Shown: positions 44,747 through 53,502 of the stretch, piece after piece
How positions within the stretch are numbered: the stretch's first letter is position 1
Layout: each line of letters opens with the position of its first letter
Assembly: GCA_947503155.1 (NCBI GenBank)
Contig: CANNCL010000001.1
Location: 1,054,001 to 1,118,000, forward strand
Length of the DNA stretch: 64,000 nucleotides
DNA from: an uncultured Erythrobacter sp.
Lineage (GTDB): Bacteria > Pseudomonadota > Alphaproteobacteria > Sphingomonadales > Sphingomonadaceae
Direction of reading: 5' to 3'
The notes under the pieces: generated by a model
What the model was told of the DNA's origin: nothing
Databases searched by the model: none
The model's input: the letters and a program-made list of their open reading frames with translations, nothing else
Made by a program: the position numbers and the translations under genes

Positions 44747-45977
44747 ACCGGACAGCAACCCCAACGGGATTATGATGACCGATCCGCCCGCGTTGCTGCG
44801 CCATCTGATGCGGAGGCTGTTTGACCGTGTTATTGACCCAGCCAGCCGAGCCAAGGCGCGCGCAAAAGCGGAAAAGAAGCGGTTAAGCGCTGGGCAGCCG
44901 CACATTGTCGAATACTTCCACCAGAGTGACGATCCCTATTCACACCTAGCCGCCCAAGTCCTCGATACATTTTCCGGGCGCTATGACATCGAACTGGTGC
45001 GGCATGAAATCCGGGCGAGCGGTGGCAAAAACCAGCCCGAATTGGCCAAGTTGGATGCATGGGCGCACCGCGATGCCGAGTTGATAGCTCCTCAATATGG
45101 TCTCTTGAAACCTTCTGAGCTTGGACCTGCTGCTGGCACGGGGGCCAGCCCGGATATGCTCGATCGCGGCAGCGAGCGTCTGGCTCAGCTGGGCCACTAT
45201 TCCGGCTCGATGTTCTACTATGCTGGCGAATGGTATTGGGGTGTCGACCGATTGTTTTACCTTGAGCAGCGATTGCGCGATCTTGGCAGGTGCCACGAAC
45301 CATCACTGCCCTTCATTTGCCCGCGACCAGACATCGATGTGAGCGGTGTGGATGCCAGCATTCTGACGCTCGATTTTTATCCGTCGCTCAATTCGCCCTA
45401 CACCTCGATCATCTACGACAAGACAATCGCGATGGCGCGCGAATGCGGCATTACGCTCAATCACAAACCCGTCTTGCCGATGATCATGCGCGGAGTGCCT
45501 GCGACGCGCGAGAAGGGCATGTATATCATGTTCGACACCAAGCGCGAGGCAGAGCATCTCGGTGTGAGTTTCGGTCCAGTGATGACACCAATCGGAGAAC
45601 CCACGCGGCAAATCTATTCGCTACTCCCTTGGGCGCGAGAGAAAGGGCGAGATACGCATTTACTATCGGCAGCTTTGGACATGGCCTTCCGTGAAGGTGT
45701 TGGCCTTCATCGCAAGGCTGGACTCAAGAAAGCGGTCGAACGCGCGGGCCTCGATTGGAGTGAAGCCGAGCTTCATCTTGGAAGTGACGGCTGGAAAGAA
45801 GAGACCGCGCGCCACCAGATTGAAATGAGCGATGAGCTCGGCCTTTGGGGTGTGCCCAGCTATCGTTTGCAAGGCGGCGACGGCGAGGATTTGTGCGTCT
45901 GGGGTCAAGATCGCTTATGGCTCATCGCCGCTGAGATACGCCGGCGCGGCAAAAGCGCTGGAATTGTGGCACAATGA
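44730..45977 (+). CDS. Tandem DsbA/HCCA-isomerase-like protein
   Basis: 415 residues from the ATG with AGAGGAGG seven bases upstream. Two thioredoxin-fold DSBA-type units can be seen. The first begins IVEYFHQSDDPYSHLAAQVL. The second begins LDFYPSLNSPYTSIIYDKTIAMARE and includes GVPSYRL, the cis-Pro strand. Neither has CXXC; the Ser-Pro-Tyr site is that of kappa-class GST and 2-hydroxychromene-2-carboxylate isomerases. A glutathione-dependent isomerisation in aromatic degradation is the closest known role; the tandem form is unusual. It lies in the same run of genes as the sulfatase and TetR. Confidence 0.7.
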   Translation: MPLQPEPDSNPNGIMMTDPPALLRHLMRRLFDRVIDPASRAKARAKAEKKRLSAGQPHIVEYFHQSDDPYSHLAAQVLDTFSGRYDIELVRHEIRASGGKNQPELAKLDAWAHRDAELIAPQYGLLKPSELGPAAGTGASPDMLDRGSERLAQLGHYSGSMFYYAGEWYWGVDRLFYLEQRLRDLGRCHEPSLPFICPRPDIDVSGVDASILTLDFYPSLNSPYTSIIYDKTIAMARECGITLNHKPVLPMIMRGVPATREKGMYIMFDTKREAEHLGVSFGPVMTPIGEPTRQIYSLLPWAREKGRDTHLLSAALDMAFREGVGLHRKAGLKKAVERAGLDWSEAELHLGSDGWKEETARHQIEMSDELGLWGVPSYRLQGGDGEDLCVWGQDRLWLIAAEIRRRGKSAGIVAQ

Positions 45978-46013
45978 GTGTCACTGAGTGGCCCAAACAC
46001 ACAAGGGAAATGC

Positions 46014-46637
46014 ATGAGCCAGGCCAATACTGCGATAGTTGACGCGCTGAAAGCCGAAGCGACTTCGAGCGATGGTCGTCGTGCGCGCAGTCAGGCTAGC
46101 CGGTCCAAGATTATTCAGGCGATGATGGACCTGATCGAGGGTGGTGATCCAGACCCAAGTACAGCCAGCGTAGCAAAGAGAGCAGGCGTCGGGCTGCGCT
46201 CCCTCTTTCGCCACTTTGAGGATAAGGACGCCATTTATCGCGAAATGGATGCGATCCTGATGAAGGCCTATCGGCCAATCATTGAAGCACCATATAGTTC
46301 TGACGATTGGCGCGAGCGTCTGATGGAACTAATCGAACGCCGCTGCGAGGTTGATGAAGCGTCCGCTCCTTATCGAATTTCTACCACGGCCATGCGCCGA
46401 CGTTCAAAGTTCCTCAAACAGAACTTTCAAAGGGTGCATGATACGGAAAAAGCTCGGTTGAATTCGATTCTGCCTAGCCAATTGCACACAGACACCCCGT
46501 TGGGCCGTTCGATCCTTGTCGCGATGAGTTTTGATACATGGCGCATGCTGCGAGAAGATGAGCATTTGTCCGCGGGCGAAACTGTCGAGGCAGTCAAGCA
46601 GATGGTCGGAGACGTTATCGCGCGCTTGGATGACTGA
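46014..46637 (+). CDS. TetR-family transcriptional regulator
   Basis: 207 residues from the ATG of MSQANTAIV with AAGGGAA upstream. The helix-turn-helix is RSKIIQAMMDLIEGGD, then STASVAKRAGVGLRSLFRHFEDKDAIYREMD. The C-terminal ligand domain is helical and not assigned to a subclass. It is the only TetR regulator in the 30-57 kb cluster and the natural candidate for the 17-bp palindrome found in the cluster's promoters. A half-site AGTGTCA lies about 30 bases before its start, so autoregulation is possible. Confidence 0.85.
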   Translation: MSQANTAIVDALKAEATSSDGRRARSQASRSKIIQAMMDLIEGGDPDPSTASVAKRAGVGLRSLFRHFEDKDAIYREMDAILMKAYRPIIEAPYSSDDWRERLMELIERRCEVDEASAPYRISTTAMRRRSKFLKQNFQRVHDTEKARLNSILPSQLHTDTPLGRSILVAMSFDTWRMLREDEHLSAGETVEAVKQMVGDVIARLDD

Positions 46638-46639
46638 TT

Positions 46640-47563
46640 GTGCAGCGTTCCGCTCTCTTACTGCTGCTGCTCTTGGCAGGGTGTTCTGCCGCTGAGGAAC
46701 AAGAGGGCGCTCATGCGAGCGGAGCACTATGTGAAGGAATTGCCGAGGCTCAAATGATTTGGGTCGAGGGCGGTAACTTCGTTATGGGTGACGATCCGCT
46801 CTATCCCGAAGAGGGTCCGCCTCGCACAGTTAGCGTCGACGGATTTTGGATATCCCAAACAGAAGTTACCAATGCGCAGTTTGCCGATTTTGTTTCTGCC
46901 ACAGGTTACGTGACATTGGCGGAACGGGACCCGCCTCAAATAGACGGCGCTCCGCCAGAAATGCTCCAACCTGGATCTGCCACGTTCCGTGTGCCGACCC
47001 CTGATAATCCAAACTGGTGGGCTTGGACCGTTGGCGCGCAATGGCGGATGCCTAATGGCGCAGCTTCATCGATCGAGGGGCGAGCAAACGATCCCGTGGT
47101 ACAGATTTCTTATGACGACGCGCTTGCCTATGCTGAATGGGCTGGGATGACCCTCCCCAGCGAAAAGCAATGGGAATATGCTGCCAGAGCGGGATCGAAA
47201 AGTCTGCCTGAACCCAAAGATGCCTCAGGTGCAGCCCAGGCGAATTACTATCAAGGCGTCTTCCCGGCCAAAGATCTTGGCGAAGACGGATACACCTCGC
47301 GCGCACCTGTTGGATGCTTTGAACCGAATGATTTTGGGCTCCACGACATGATCGGCAATGTCTGGGAGTGGACCACAAGCAGCGCGGCGAGGGCCGACGC
47401 ATTGAGTCCAATCAATGTGATTAAAGGCGGGTCATTCCTTTGTGCGGCCAATTATTGTGCGCGATATCGGCCGGCCGCCCGGCAATTCCAAGAGCGTGAC
47501 CTTGGCACCGATCATATTGGTTTCCGTGTGGTCGATACGCAGCGCGCGCGGCCTTCAAACTAG
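46640..47563 (+). CDS. Formylglycine-generating enzyme (SUMF1 type), predicted lipoprotein
   Basis: 307 residues from GTG two bases after the tetR stop. The N-terminus MQRSALLLLLLLAGC ends in a lipobox with Cys15. The FGE-sulfatase domain shows EGGNFVMGDD, ISQTEVTNAQFADFV, LPSEKQWEYAARAG and GNVWEWTTS. Both active-site Cys of aerobic copper-dependent FGE are present in GGSFLCAANYCARYR (Cys268 and Cys273, five apart as in characterised enzymes). It would oxidise the Cys of CSPSR in the two cluster sulfatases to formylglycine. The lipobox implies maturation in the periplasm rather than before export, which is unusual and worth testing. Confidence 0.88.
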   Translation: MQRSALLLLLLLAGCSAAEEQEGAHASGALCEGIAEAQMIWVEGGNFVMGDDPLYPEEGPPRTVSVDGFWISQTEVTNAQFADFVSATGYVTLAERDPPQIDGAPPEMLQPGSATFRVPTPDNPNWWAWTVGAQWRMPNGAASSIEGRANDPVVQISYDDALAYAEWAGMTLPSEKQWEYAARAGSKSLPEPKDASGAAQANYYQGVFPAKDLGEDGYTSRAPVGCFEPNDFGLHDMIGNVWEWTTSSAARADALSPINVIKGGSFLCAANYCARYRPAARQFQERDLGTDHIGFRVVDTQRARPSN

Positions 47564-47586
47564 ACAAGCCCATTCGATTCATATAA

Positions 47587-47603
47587 TGACACTAGTAGTG
47601 TTA
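47587..47603. promoter_or_regulatory. 17-bp regulon palindrome, site 3, with -10 box
   Basis: TGACACTAGTAGTGTTA matches TGACACTA-N-TAGTGTCA at 15 of 16 positions, the best left half in the window. A perfect TATAAT -10 box (47602-47607) overlaps its right end, so a bound repressor would block RNA polymerase. It serves the DUF1330/DJ-1 gene pair. Confidence 0.7.
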
Positions 47604-47620
47604 TAATATGGAGTGAGAGC

Positions 47621-48037
47621 ATGCAGGTCGTAAACCAGACGATGCCATCGCCGGAACAAATGAAGGAATTTTTCGGCGCTGGGGAAGACGGCCCATTCGT
47701 GATGGTCAACCTACTCAAGTTCAAAGAGCGGGCTGAATATGCAGATGGTCGTGAGACCGATCTAACTGGCGCTCAAGCCTATGCAATCTATGGCGCTTCG
47801 GTCGGGCAGTGTATCGCCGATGTGGGCGGAACTCCGGGTTTCGCGGGCGAAGTTACGGGGCTGCTGCTCGGGGAAGTCGAGGACAACTGGGATACCGTTG
47901 CCCTCGTCGAATACCCCTCCCTCGAAGCATTCCGCACCATGATGATATCGCCCGAATATCAGACAATCGCTGTGCATCGTTCGGCTGGCCTCGCAGGCCA
48001 ACTCAACATTCGCGCCAAAGCGCGTCCGCTCGGCTAA
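47621..48037 (+). CDS. DUF1330 domain protein
   Basis: 138 residues with GGAGTGAG upstream. The family pattern is GPFVMVNLLKFKERAEYADG, Y-x-x-Y spacing around YAIYGASVGQCI, and TVALVEYPSLEAFRTMMISPEY. DUF1330 proteins have the dimeric alpha/beta-barrel (ferredoxin-like) fold shared with small monooxygenases and dehydrochlorinase-like proteins; the biochemical role is mostly unknown. It begins right after a regulon palindrome and is the first gene of a pair with the DJ-1-like protein. Confidence 0.8.
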   Translation: MQVVNQTMPSPEQMKEFFGAGEDGPFVMVNLLKFKERAEYADGRETDLTGAQAYAIYGASVGQCIADVGGTPGFAGEVTGLLLGEVEDNWDTVALVEYPSLEAFRTMMISPEYQTIAVHRSAGLAGQLNIRAKARPLG

Positions 48038-48052
48038 CCGGAGAATTTTGAA

Positions 48053-48907
48053 ATGAAGAAACTTGCTCTGTTCGCAGGCATACCGCTCCTCTTGATCGCG
48101 GGCTTCGCCTTGGCTTTGCCATCGATCCTTCAAGCGGCTGGACTGCATCCTGATTACGAAGGTGCGCAATTGGACCTAGGAGGAAAGCGTGCGCTGATCA
48201 TCACAACCAGCCACGGCACGCTTGATAAGCCCGGAGAAGCCGATGCTGATCCAACCGGTGTTTTCGGGTCGGAAATGACCGAACCCTATTACGAGTTTTT
48301 GGCAGCGGGGATGGAAGTCGACATTGCGAGCGTCGAAGGCGGCGCTGTGCCCGTCGATCCGCAGAGCTTCTATTACATGGTCAGGACCGATTCTGATGAA
48401 CGCTTCCTCGAAGATGAAGAGTTTCAGAGCAAAGTCGCAAACTCGATCCCAATCGCCGAGGTGGATGTCTCACAATATGACGTGATTTTTCTCGCAGGCG
48501 GGTGGGGGCCCGCCTATGATTTTCCGGACTCCAAAGCTTTGGCGAGCAAAGTGAGTGAGGCCTACTATGCCGATCACACGCCGATCCTTGCAGGTGTTTG
48601 CCACGGTCCGCTTGGTTTCGTGCGGGCGCTCGATCGAGAGGGGAATTTGCTTATTGCTGGCCGCCGCATGACAGGTGTCACCGACAAACAGATCAACGAG
48701 TTGGGCATCTCATTCACGCCCTATCATCCCGAAACTGAGCTTCGCAATGCAGGTGTTGTTTTTGAATCGGCAACCGCGTTTCGCGACATGTTCGCCAATT
48801 ATGTGACGATTGATGACGAGGAGCGCTTCGTGACGGGTCAGAACCAGAATTCTGGAGCCGAAGTGGCCAATAAAGCGATGCTTTTGGTTAGCGCTTCCGG
48901 GTCTTAA
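48053..48907 (+). CDS. Membrane-anchored DJ-1/PfpI (type 1 glutamine amidotransferase-like) protein
   Basis: 284 residues. An N-terminal helix (3-24) serves as anchor or signal. The DJ-1/PfpI domain has ALIITTSHGTLD, MTEPYYEFLAAGMEVDIASVEGG, DVIFLAGGWGPAYDF and the nucleophile elbow ILAGVCHGPLGF with Cys183-His184. Relatives are Hsp31-like glyoxalases, deglycases or hydratases. The anchor would put it in the periplasm or at the membrane face. It lies 15 bases after the DUF1330 gene and converges with the membrane gene at 48904. Confidence 0.8.
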   Translation: MKKLALFAGIPLLLIAGFALALPSILQAAGLHPDYEGAQLDLGGKRALIITTSHGTLDKPGEADADPTGVFGSEMTEPYYEFLAAGMEVDIASVEGGAVPVDPQSFYYMVRTDSDERFLEDEEFQSKVANSIPIAEVDVSQYDVIFLAGGWGPAYDFPDSKALASKVSEAYYADHTPILAGVCHGPLGFVRALDREGNLLIAGRRMTGVTDKQINELGISFTPYHPETELRNAGVVFESATAFRDMFANYVTIDDEERFVTGQNQNSGAEVANKAMLLVSASGS

Positions 48908-49368
48908 TCCGCCTTCTTTTCGGGCCAGAGAGAAAGGACCAGCATCGCCAGTGCAATGATCGGTATGACGATATTGCCCATTTGACCCGGTGCGGTGCTG
49001 ATCGTTTCTATGGATTTGAACTGGCCGACCAATCCTCGGCCGGTCCATTCGATAAGCAAAACCAGCCACAAAAGCGGCACCATGGATTTATAGCGAACAG
49101 CCGCCAGCAGCATAAGCATGCCAAGCAGCAGCTGGATCAGGCCCCATTGCGCAAAAATGGCGATAATGGTGGCGGACGCTCCGTCAGGATAGCTGTCGAG
49201 CGGGATGGTCGCGATGCTCTGCGCGCCGCCATCAGCGGCAAGCATGTGATGTTGACTGCGCCAAAGTGTGACCGCGGTAATCGGATAAAACACCCATAGC
49301 GCGATCTTGTTGCCGCGAAAGACATTGTCGAATTGAGCGGGAAATAGGCGGGCAAGGATGTGTTTCAT
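48904..49368 (-). CDS. Four-helix membrane protein, DoxX-like
   Basis: 154 residues from the ATG of MKHILARLFPAQ, overlapping the GST stop by 4 bases. Four hydrophobic segments are seen: ALWVFYPITAVTLW, IFAQWGLIQLLLGMLMLLAAV, MVPLLWLVLLIEW and IVIPIIALAMLVLSLW. The size and topology recall DoxX/DUF4345-type proteins; no catalytic motif is visible. It is the third gene of the MBL-GST-membrane operon. The function is unknown. Confidence 0.6.
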   Translation of the reverse strand: MKHILARLFPAQFDNVFRGNKIALWVFYPITAVTLWRSQHHMLAADGGAQSIATIPLDSYPDGASATIIAIFAQWGLIQLLLGMLMLLAAVRYKSMVPLLWLVLLIEWTGRGLVGQFKSIETISTAPGQMGNIVIPIIALAMLVLSLWPEKKAD

Positions 49369-50372
49369 TGAAGGAACTCCAGACAATTCGAATCGCTGAG
49401 AACCGGATTGATCCGGTCCCGAACGTCGGCCGATAAAGCGGCGTAGCGTGACCGCAGATTGGCGAGGCATTTAAGCTGATATTTGAAGGTGCCCTGCTCG
49501 TAAGACATGCCGCCGACTTCAATGCGGAATGTTTTCTCGCCCGCTTCGCTTGCGGCGGCATTGGCGAGGAGAAATGGAACGTAGACGCGCCCTACCTCGG
49601 CCAGCAATTGCTGAACCACCGGTTTGAGCGGAACGTCGGGGGTGTCCCATTCGCCCTCGATCCCTGAAGCATCGTCAACATGCAGCAACCAGCGGTGCGT
49701 GTACGGAAAGTCGGCGCGCATCATCGCCTGAGCGGTAGGGTCAACGCCAAGCTGCGAAAACTGGCCGTAAATCGAGAATTCTGCGAGCGAAGGACGGCTG
49801 CCAAACAGCCAATGCTCGTTCACCACATGGCTTTCTAGCGCCTGCATTACCCGGCGGGTTGAGTCTTCGATAAGAGGGAAATTCTCGCGCGTGCAGCCGA
49901 CGATTGCCATACGCCCGACTTGCCTGTCCCTGAAATGCTTGGCCATGCCCTGACTTGTCTCAAGCCCGCCGCCTTTGAGCGCATCGTAAGACAGCCAACG
50001 GCTCATTTGGACCTGGTCGACATCCTCGAGCCAACGATAGCCAAACATCGCCTTGGTCAGCCACTCATCGGCGAAGTCTTCGAGGAGGTGCGCGATGAAG
50101 GCGGTCGCAGGGTCGGGCGGTACAACGCTGCGATCCCGGTGACGCGCCTCCAGTTCATAAAGCACCGGGGTCGAGTCATTGCGAAAACTGCCGTCGGGAT
50201 ACTCGATCACGGGGATAACGGGTGGGAGGCCGCTCTTGGCCGCCAATTGCTGCACATGGGCCCCATGAGACCAGACATGAATGATGCGCCGATATCGCAT
50301 CAGGCTGCGCATTTTCATCGAATAGGGTGATCCAAGCGCGCCATGAATTTTGTAGGTCATACAGGTTCTCAC
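49365..50372 (-). CDS. Long glutathione S-transferase family protein
   Basis: 335 residues, or 331 if the second ATG (MTYKIHGALGSPYSMKM) is used; the first ATG overlaps the MBL gene stop as ATGA. The N-terminal thioredoxin fold shows GLPPVIPVIEYPDG (cis-Pro) and NDSTPVLYELEARH (glutathione site). The C-terminal helical domain includes HWLFGSRPSLAEFSIYGQFSQ, then about 110 further residues not usual in GSTs. The related protein at 55672 has a similar long tail. Probably cytoplasmic; a reductive or conjugating step in the cluster's pathway is likely but unproven. Confidence 0.78.
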   Translation of the reverse strand: MRTCMTYKIHGALGSPYSMKMRSLMRYRRIIHVWSHGAHVQQLAAKSGLPPVIPVIEYPDGSFRNDSTPVLYELEARHRDRSVVPPDPATAFIAHLLEDFADEWLTKAMFGYRWLEDVDQVQMSRWLSYDALKGGGLETSQGMAKHFRDRQVGRMAIVGCTRENFPLIEDSTRRVMQALESHVVNEHWLFGSRPSLAEFSIYGQFSQLGVDPTAQAMMRADFPYTHRWLLHVDDASGIEGEWDTPDVPLKPVVQQLLAEVGRVYVPFLLANAAASEAGEKTFRIEVGGMSYEQGTFKYQLKCLANLRSRYAALSADVRDRINPVLSDSNCLEFLQ

Positions 50373-51436
50373 ATCAGGTTGGTTTGTTCGATCGCGTCGC
50401 CGCCGGTTGGCATCGAGAACATCATCCCATCTTCGCCAACGATCAGAATGCCATCAAAGCGATTTTCCGCGTCGCCAAGAAACGCAGGGTAGAGGTATCT
50501 CGACGGAAGTGGCGGAACGAGATGGCTCAGCACCAGCATTTGTGCTCCGGTGACCTGCGCGCTCTCGGCCGCGTCCTCAGGCGATGCGTGATAATCCTTG
50601 ATGTCAAACATGATCTTTGCAGCGCTGTCGTTGCCTTGCTTGGCGAGAGCTTCTTGCAACTGTGTCACCATCACGGGTTGCAGCGCTTCGTGAACGATTA
50701 GATCGGCACCTTCACAAACGCGTTCCAGATTGGCTGACTTCTTCGTGTCCCCACTGATACAGAGCGAACGTCCACCATAGTCGAACCTGTATCCGACCGC
50801 AGGATCGATCGGTTCATGTTCAACCTTGAAAGCGGTTATCGTCAATCCTCCGCGTTCGAGGACAACCTCGCTGTCGCCTTCCATGCTAAACGGGCGGGCC
50901 TCAGACCCGCCTCCGCTCGACGGTGCAACACCTTCTCCGTGGTGTGCTGTGCGGTAGGTGTCATCGGTCGCGTAAGCTTCATTGAATCCGTCGACGATCG
51001 CTTCAACGCCCACTGGGCCATAAACGGGAAGCGGCGCGGCATTGGAGCCGCGGATCCAGTGGTTGAGCATCAACGGGCCCATTCCATCGATATGGTCGGA
51101 ATGAAAATGGGTCAGCAGGACGCTATCAAGATCACTGGCATCCAAACCCATCAATGCAAGATTGCGGCTGCCGCCGTCACCAATGTCGACCACGAAAATC
51201 TGGTCACCGGCAATAACAATGTTGCAAGGGCCAGCGCGGTCAAGGTTCGGCATGGGTGACCCTGTGCCGCACAGTCCAACATGCAATCCATCGGAAAGCT
51301 TTGATACTGTGTCGCGTTCGACATTTTGTTCGACAGCGCGTTGGAATATCCAGGCACCAATGGGCTTTTGCAGGCTCATCACCGTGATCAGTCCAACGAT
51401 AACGATCGCTACGATCCCGATGCCAAACTTCTTCAC
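50369..51436 (-). CDS. Membrane-anchored MBL-fold metallo-hydrolase
   Basis: 355 residues from GTG with GGGAGAG upstream. One N-terminal helix (4-22). The metal site is THFHSDHIDGM, with a further Asp at CISGDTKKS and His at VLSHLVPP. The overall pattern is close to RNase Z/arylsulfatase-like MBL proteins (VGLCGTGSPMPNLDRAGPCN). With the anchor it should act outside the cytoplasm as an ester, lactone or sulfate hydrolase. First gene of an operon with GST and the four-helix protein. It shares the regulon palindrome at 51518 with the divergent reductase/dehalogenase operon. Confidence 0.82.
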   Translation of the reverse strand: MKKFGIGIVAIVIVGLITVMSLQKPIGAWIFQRAVEQNVERDTVSKLSDGLHVGLCGTGSPMPNLDRAGPCNIVIAGDQIFVVDIGDGGSRNLALMGLDASDLDSVLLTHFHSDHIDGMGPLMLNHWIRGSNAAPLPVYGPVGVEAIVDGFNEAYATDDTYRTAHHGEGVAPSSGGGSEARPFSMEGDSEVVLERGGLTITAFKVEHEPIDPAVGYRFDYGGRSLCISGDTKKSANLERVCEGADLIVHEALQPVMVTQLQEALAKQGNDSAAKIMFDIKDYHASPEDAAESAQVTGAQMLVLSHLVPPLPSRYLYPAFLGDAENRFDGILIVGEDGMMFSMPTGGDAIEQTNLM

Positions 51437-51517
51437 TATGAATTCTCTCCCAAGCCCAAAGAAGCGGCACTATATCTGTCAAAAAGCAATTGCCAGATTT
51501 GCCGCTCTTATGCAATG

Positions 51518-51534
51518 TGACACTACAAGTGTCA
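51518..51534. promoter_or_regulatory. 17-bp regulon palindrome, site 4
   Basis: TGACACTACAAGTGTCA matches TGACACTA-N-TAGTGTCA at 15 of 16 positions, with perfect outer seven bases on both sides. It lies in the 110-base divergent region between the MBL and CurA-like operons, so one site could control both. Confidence 0.72.
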
Positions 51535-51547
51535 AAAGAAGGTGGAT

Positions 51548-52555
51548 ATGGAAGCGACCCAGGTTCGAATGCGAGAATACCCCGGGGCGGGGCCAGCACG
51601 CGATGTTTGGTCGCTAACCCATGATCGCTTGCGCCAGCTTGGAGATGGCGAAGTTGCCGTTGCTCTGGACACAATCTCGATCGATCCCGGCATGAGCGGG
51701 TGGATCACAAATAAACGCAGCTATATGCCTCCAGTGAAGCCGGGCAGTGTGATGCGCGCCTTTGGTGTCGGCGAGGTTATTGAGAGCAAGTCAGACCGCT
51801 TTTCGACCGGAGACTGGGTAACCGGCTTTACCGGCGTGCAGACCCATGGCGTTTTCCGTGACGAACATCTGCGCAAGATCGACGCATCGCTTTCTCCGCC
51901 TGAGAAATTTCTCAGCGGGCTTGGGATGACGGGATACACTGGTTTCTTTGGCATGAGCGATATCGGTCGGCCTAGGGAAGGCGAAACCGTCGTGGTCTCG
52001 GCCGCATCGGGAGCGGTCGGGTCCATCGCGGCGCAGGTCGCTAAAGCGGCTGGCGCGCGAGTGATTGGCATCGCGGGCGGGCCAGAGAAGTGCGCGTATT
52101 TGCAGGGTAAACTCGGTCTCGATCACGCGATTGACTACAAGAACTGCAATGTGGGCGATGCGCTCGCGAAGGCATGCCCGGACGAGATCGACCTCTATTT
52201 CGACAACGTCGGCGGAGAGACACTCGAGGCAGTTCTAGGCCTAATGAGATACAAAGGGCGCGTCGTCATATGCGGTGCGATCTCGCAGTATGATGATTTT
52301 GCTGGGGCCAAGGGGCCGTCGAATTTCATGTCGGTGGTGACGCACAGTCTGAACATCCGTGGTTTCACCATGCGTGACTATATGCACCGCATTCCCGAGG
52401 CGCTCGAGTGGCTCGTTCCAGCTTGGAAGGATGGGCGGCTAAAGATGCGCGAACATGTGGTCGAAGGCATCGAGAACTTTCCCGACGCCTACGAGATGAT
52501 CTTCCGAGGCGAAAACCACGGTAAATTGCTTCTTAAAGTGGGACGGGCGCAATGA
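51548..52555 (+). CDS. NADP-dependent medium-chain reductase, CurA-like
   Basis: 335 residues from ATG; an in-frame GTG lies two codons upstream. Zinc-free MDR family: SYMPPVKPGSVMRAFGVGEVIESK, TGYTGFFGMSDIG, then the Rossmann motif VVVSAASGAVGSIAAQVAKAAGARVIGIAGG. The family (CurA, alkenal/one oxidoreductases) reduces alpha,beta-unsaturated carbonyls with NADPH. It overlaps the dehalogenase start by 4 bases (ATGA). Its placement in the cluster suggests reduction of an enone or quinone intermediate. Confidence 0.85.
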   Translation: MEATQVRMREYPGAGPARDVWSLTHDRLRQLGDGEVAVALDTISIDPGMSGWITNKRSYMPPVKPGSVMRAFGVGEVIESKSDRFSTGDWVTGFTGVQTHGVFRDEHLRKIDASLSPPEKFLSGLGMTGYTGFFGMSDIGRPREGETVVVSAASGAVGSIAAQVAKAAGARVIGIAGGPEKCAYLQGKLGLDHAIDYKNCNVGDALAKACPDEIDLYFDNVGGETLEAVLGLMRYKGRVVICGAISQYDDFAGAKGPSNFMSVVTHSLNIRGFTMRDYMHRIPEALEWLVPAWKDGRLKMREHVVEGIENFPDAYEMIFRGENHGKLLLKVGRAQ

Positions 52556-53502
52556 ATCGGCTCCGTACGCCCGACGCTTGTTTCGAAAATCTCGCCGATT
52601 TTCCCTTCGCGGCGAACTATGTCGATGTTTCTGATCAAGAAGGCGGTAGCTTGCGTATGGGCTATATCGATGAAGGGCCAAAAGAAGGTCCGCCGGTGGT
52701 GATGATCCACGGCAGTCCAACATGGTCCTATATGTGGCGGAAACTTATCCCGATCTTGGCTGAGAATGGTTATCGGGCGATTGCTATCGATCTTATTGGG
52801 ATGGGGCGTTCGGATAAGCCGACCCGGATGAGTGACTATACGATCGCCCGCCACGAGACGTGGGTGAAGGAGGCTTTGTTCGAGAAGCTTGACCTGAAAG
52901 ACGCGCATTTCATCCTGCATGACTGGGGCGGCATCATTGGCCTGCGCGCTATTGCCGATCATCAGGAACGGGTCGCCAGCATCATCATGTCGAACACAGG
53001 ATTGCCGGTTCGCGATCCAGATAAGCCTATCGGAAAGATGGCGCGCAAGGGCGCTCGGATGCTTCGGAGTTTCCAACTCTATGTCCGTTTCCGAAAGAAC
53101 TGGCGGCATTGGAAAACGCTAAGCCGCATAGTCCTCAAGGACATGCCGGCTGAGGATATTGCGGGCTTTGCTGCGCCCTATCCGGACAAACGATACCTTA
53201 CCGGCAATCGGCAATTTACGCAGATGCTGCCGACGCGAAACGATAACCCGATTCTGACCGAGAATTGGCAAGCACTGCAAAAGCTCAAGAGTTTTGAGAG
53301 GCCGTTCCTGACGCTCTATTCCGACAAGGATCAAGTTGCGCCCAAAGGGTATCACAGCGTCCGCCCGGTCATTCCGGGTACGCGCGATTATGAGCCGATT
53401 ATCCTAAAAGGCGGCTCGCACTTTCTACTGGAGGATATTCCAGAGGATTATGCTCGCGAGGCGCTTGCTTTCCTGAATTCGATACAAGGAAAAGCACAAT
53501 GA
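52552..53502 (+). CDS. Haloalkane dehalogenase, DhlA-like (HLD-I)
   Basis: 316 residues. The N-terminal RTPDACFENLADFPFAANYVDV and the oxyanion/halide loop HGSPTWSYMWR are typical of HLD-I enzymes. The nucleophile is Asp124 in LHDWGG with Trp125 beside it, the acid is Asp260 (SDKDQVAP), and the base His290 (GGSHFLLED). These positions match Xanthobacter DhlA numbering almost exactly. The second halide-binding Trp in the cap is not at position 175, but Trp184 and Trp187 are close. It would release halide from C-halogen bonds. It overlaps both neighbours (ATGA each). Other alpha/beta hydrolase activity remains possible. Confidence 0.8.
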   Translation: MNRLRTPDACFENLADFPFAANYVDVSDQEGGSLRMGYIDEGPKEGPPVVMIHGSPTWSYMWRKLIPILAENGYRAIAIDLIGMGRSDKPTRMSDYTIARHETWVKEALFEKLDLKDAHFILHDWGGIIGLRAIADHQERVASIIMSNTGLPVRDPDKPIGKMARKGARMLRSFQLYVRFRKNWRHWKTLSRIVLKDMPAEDIAGFAAPYPDKRYLTGNRQFTQMLPTRNDNPILTENWQALQKLKSFERPFLTLYSDKDQVAPKGYHSVRPVIPGTRDYEPIILKGGSHFLLEDIPEDYAREALAFLNSIQGKAQ

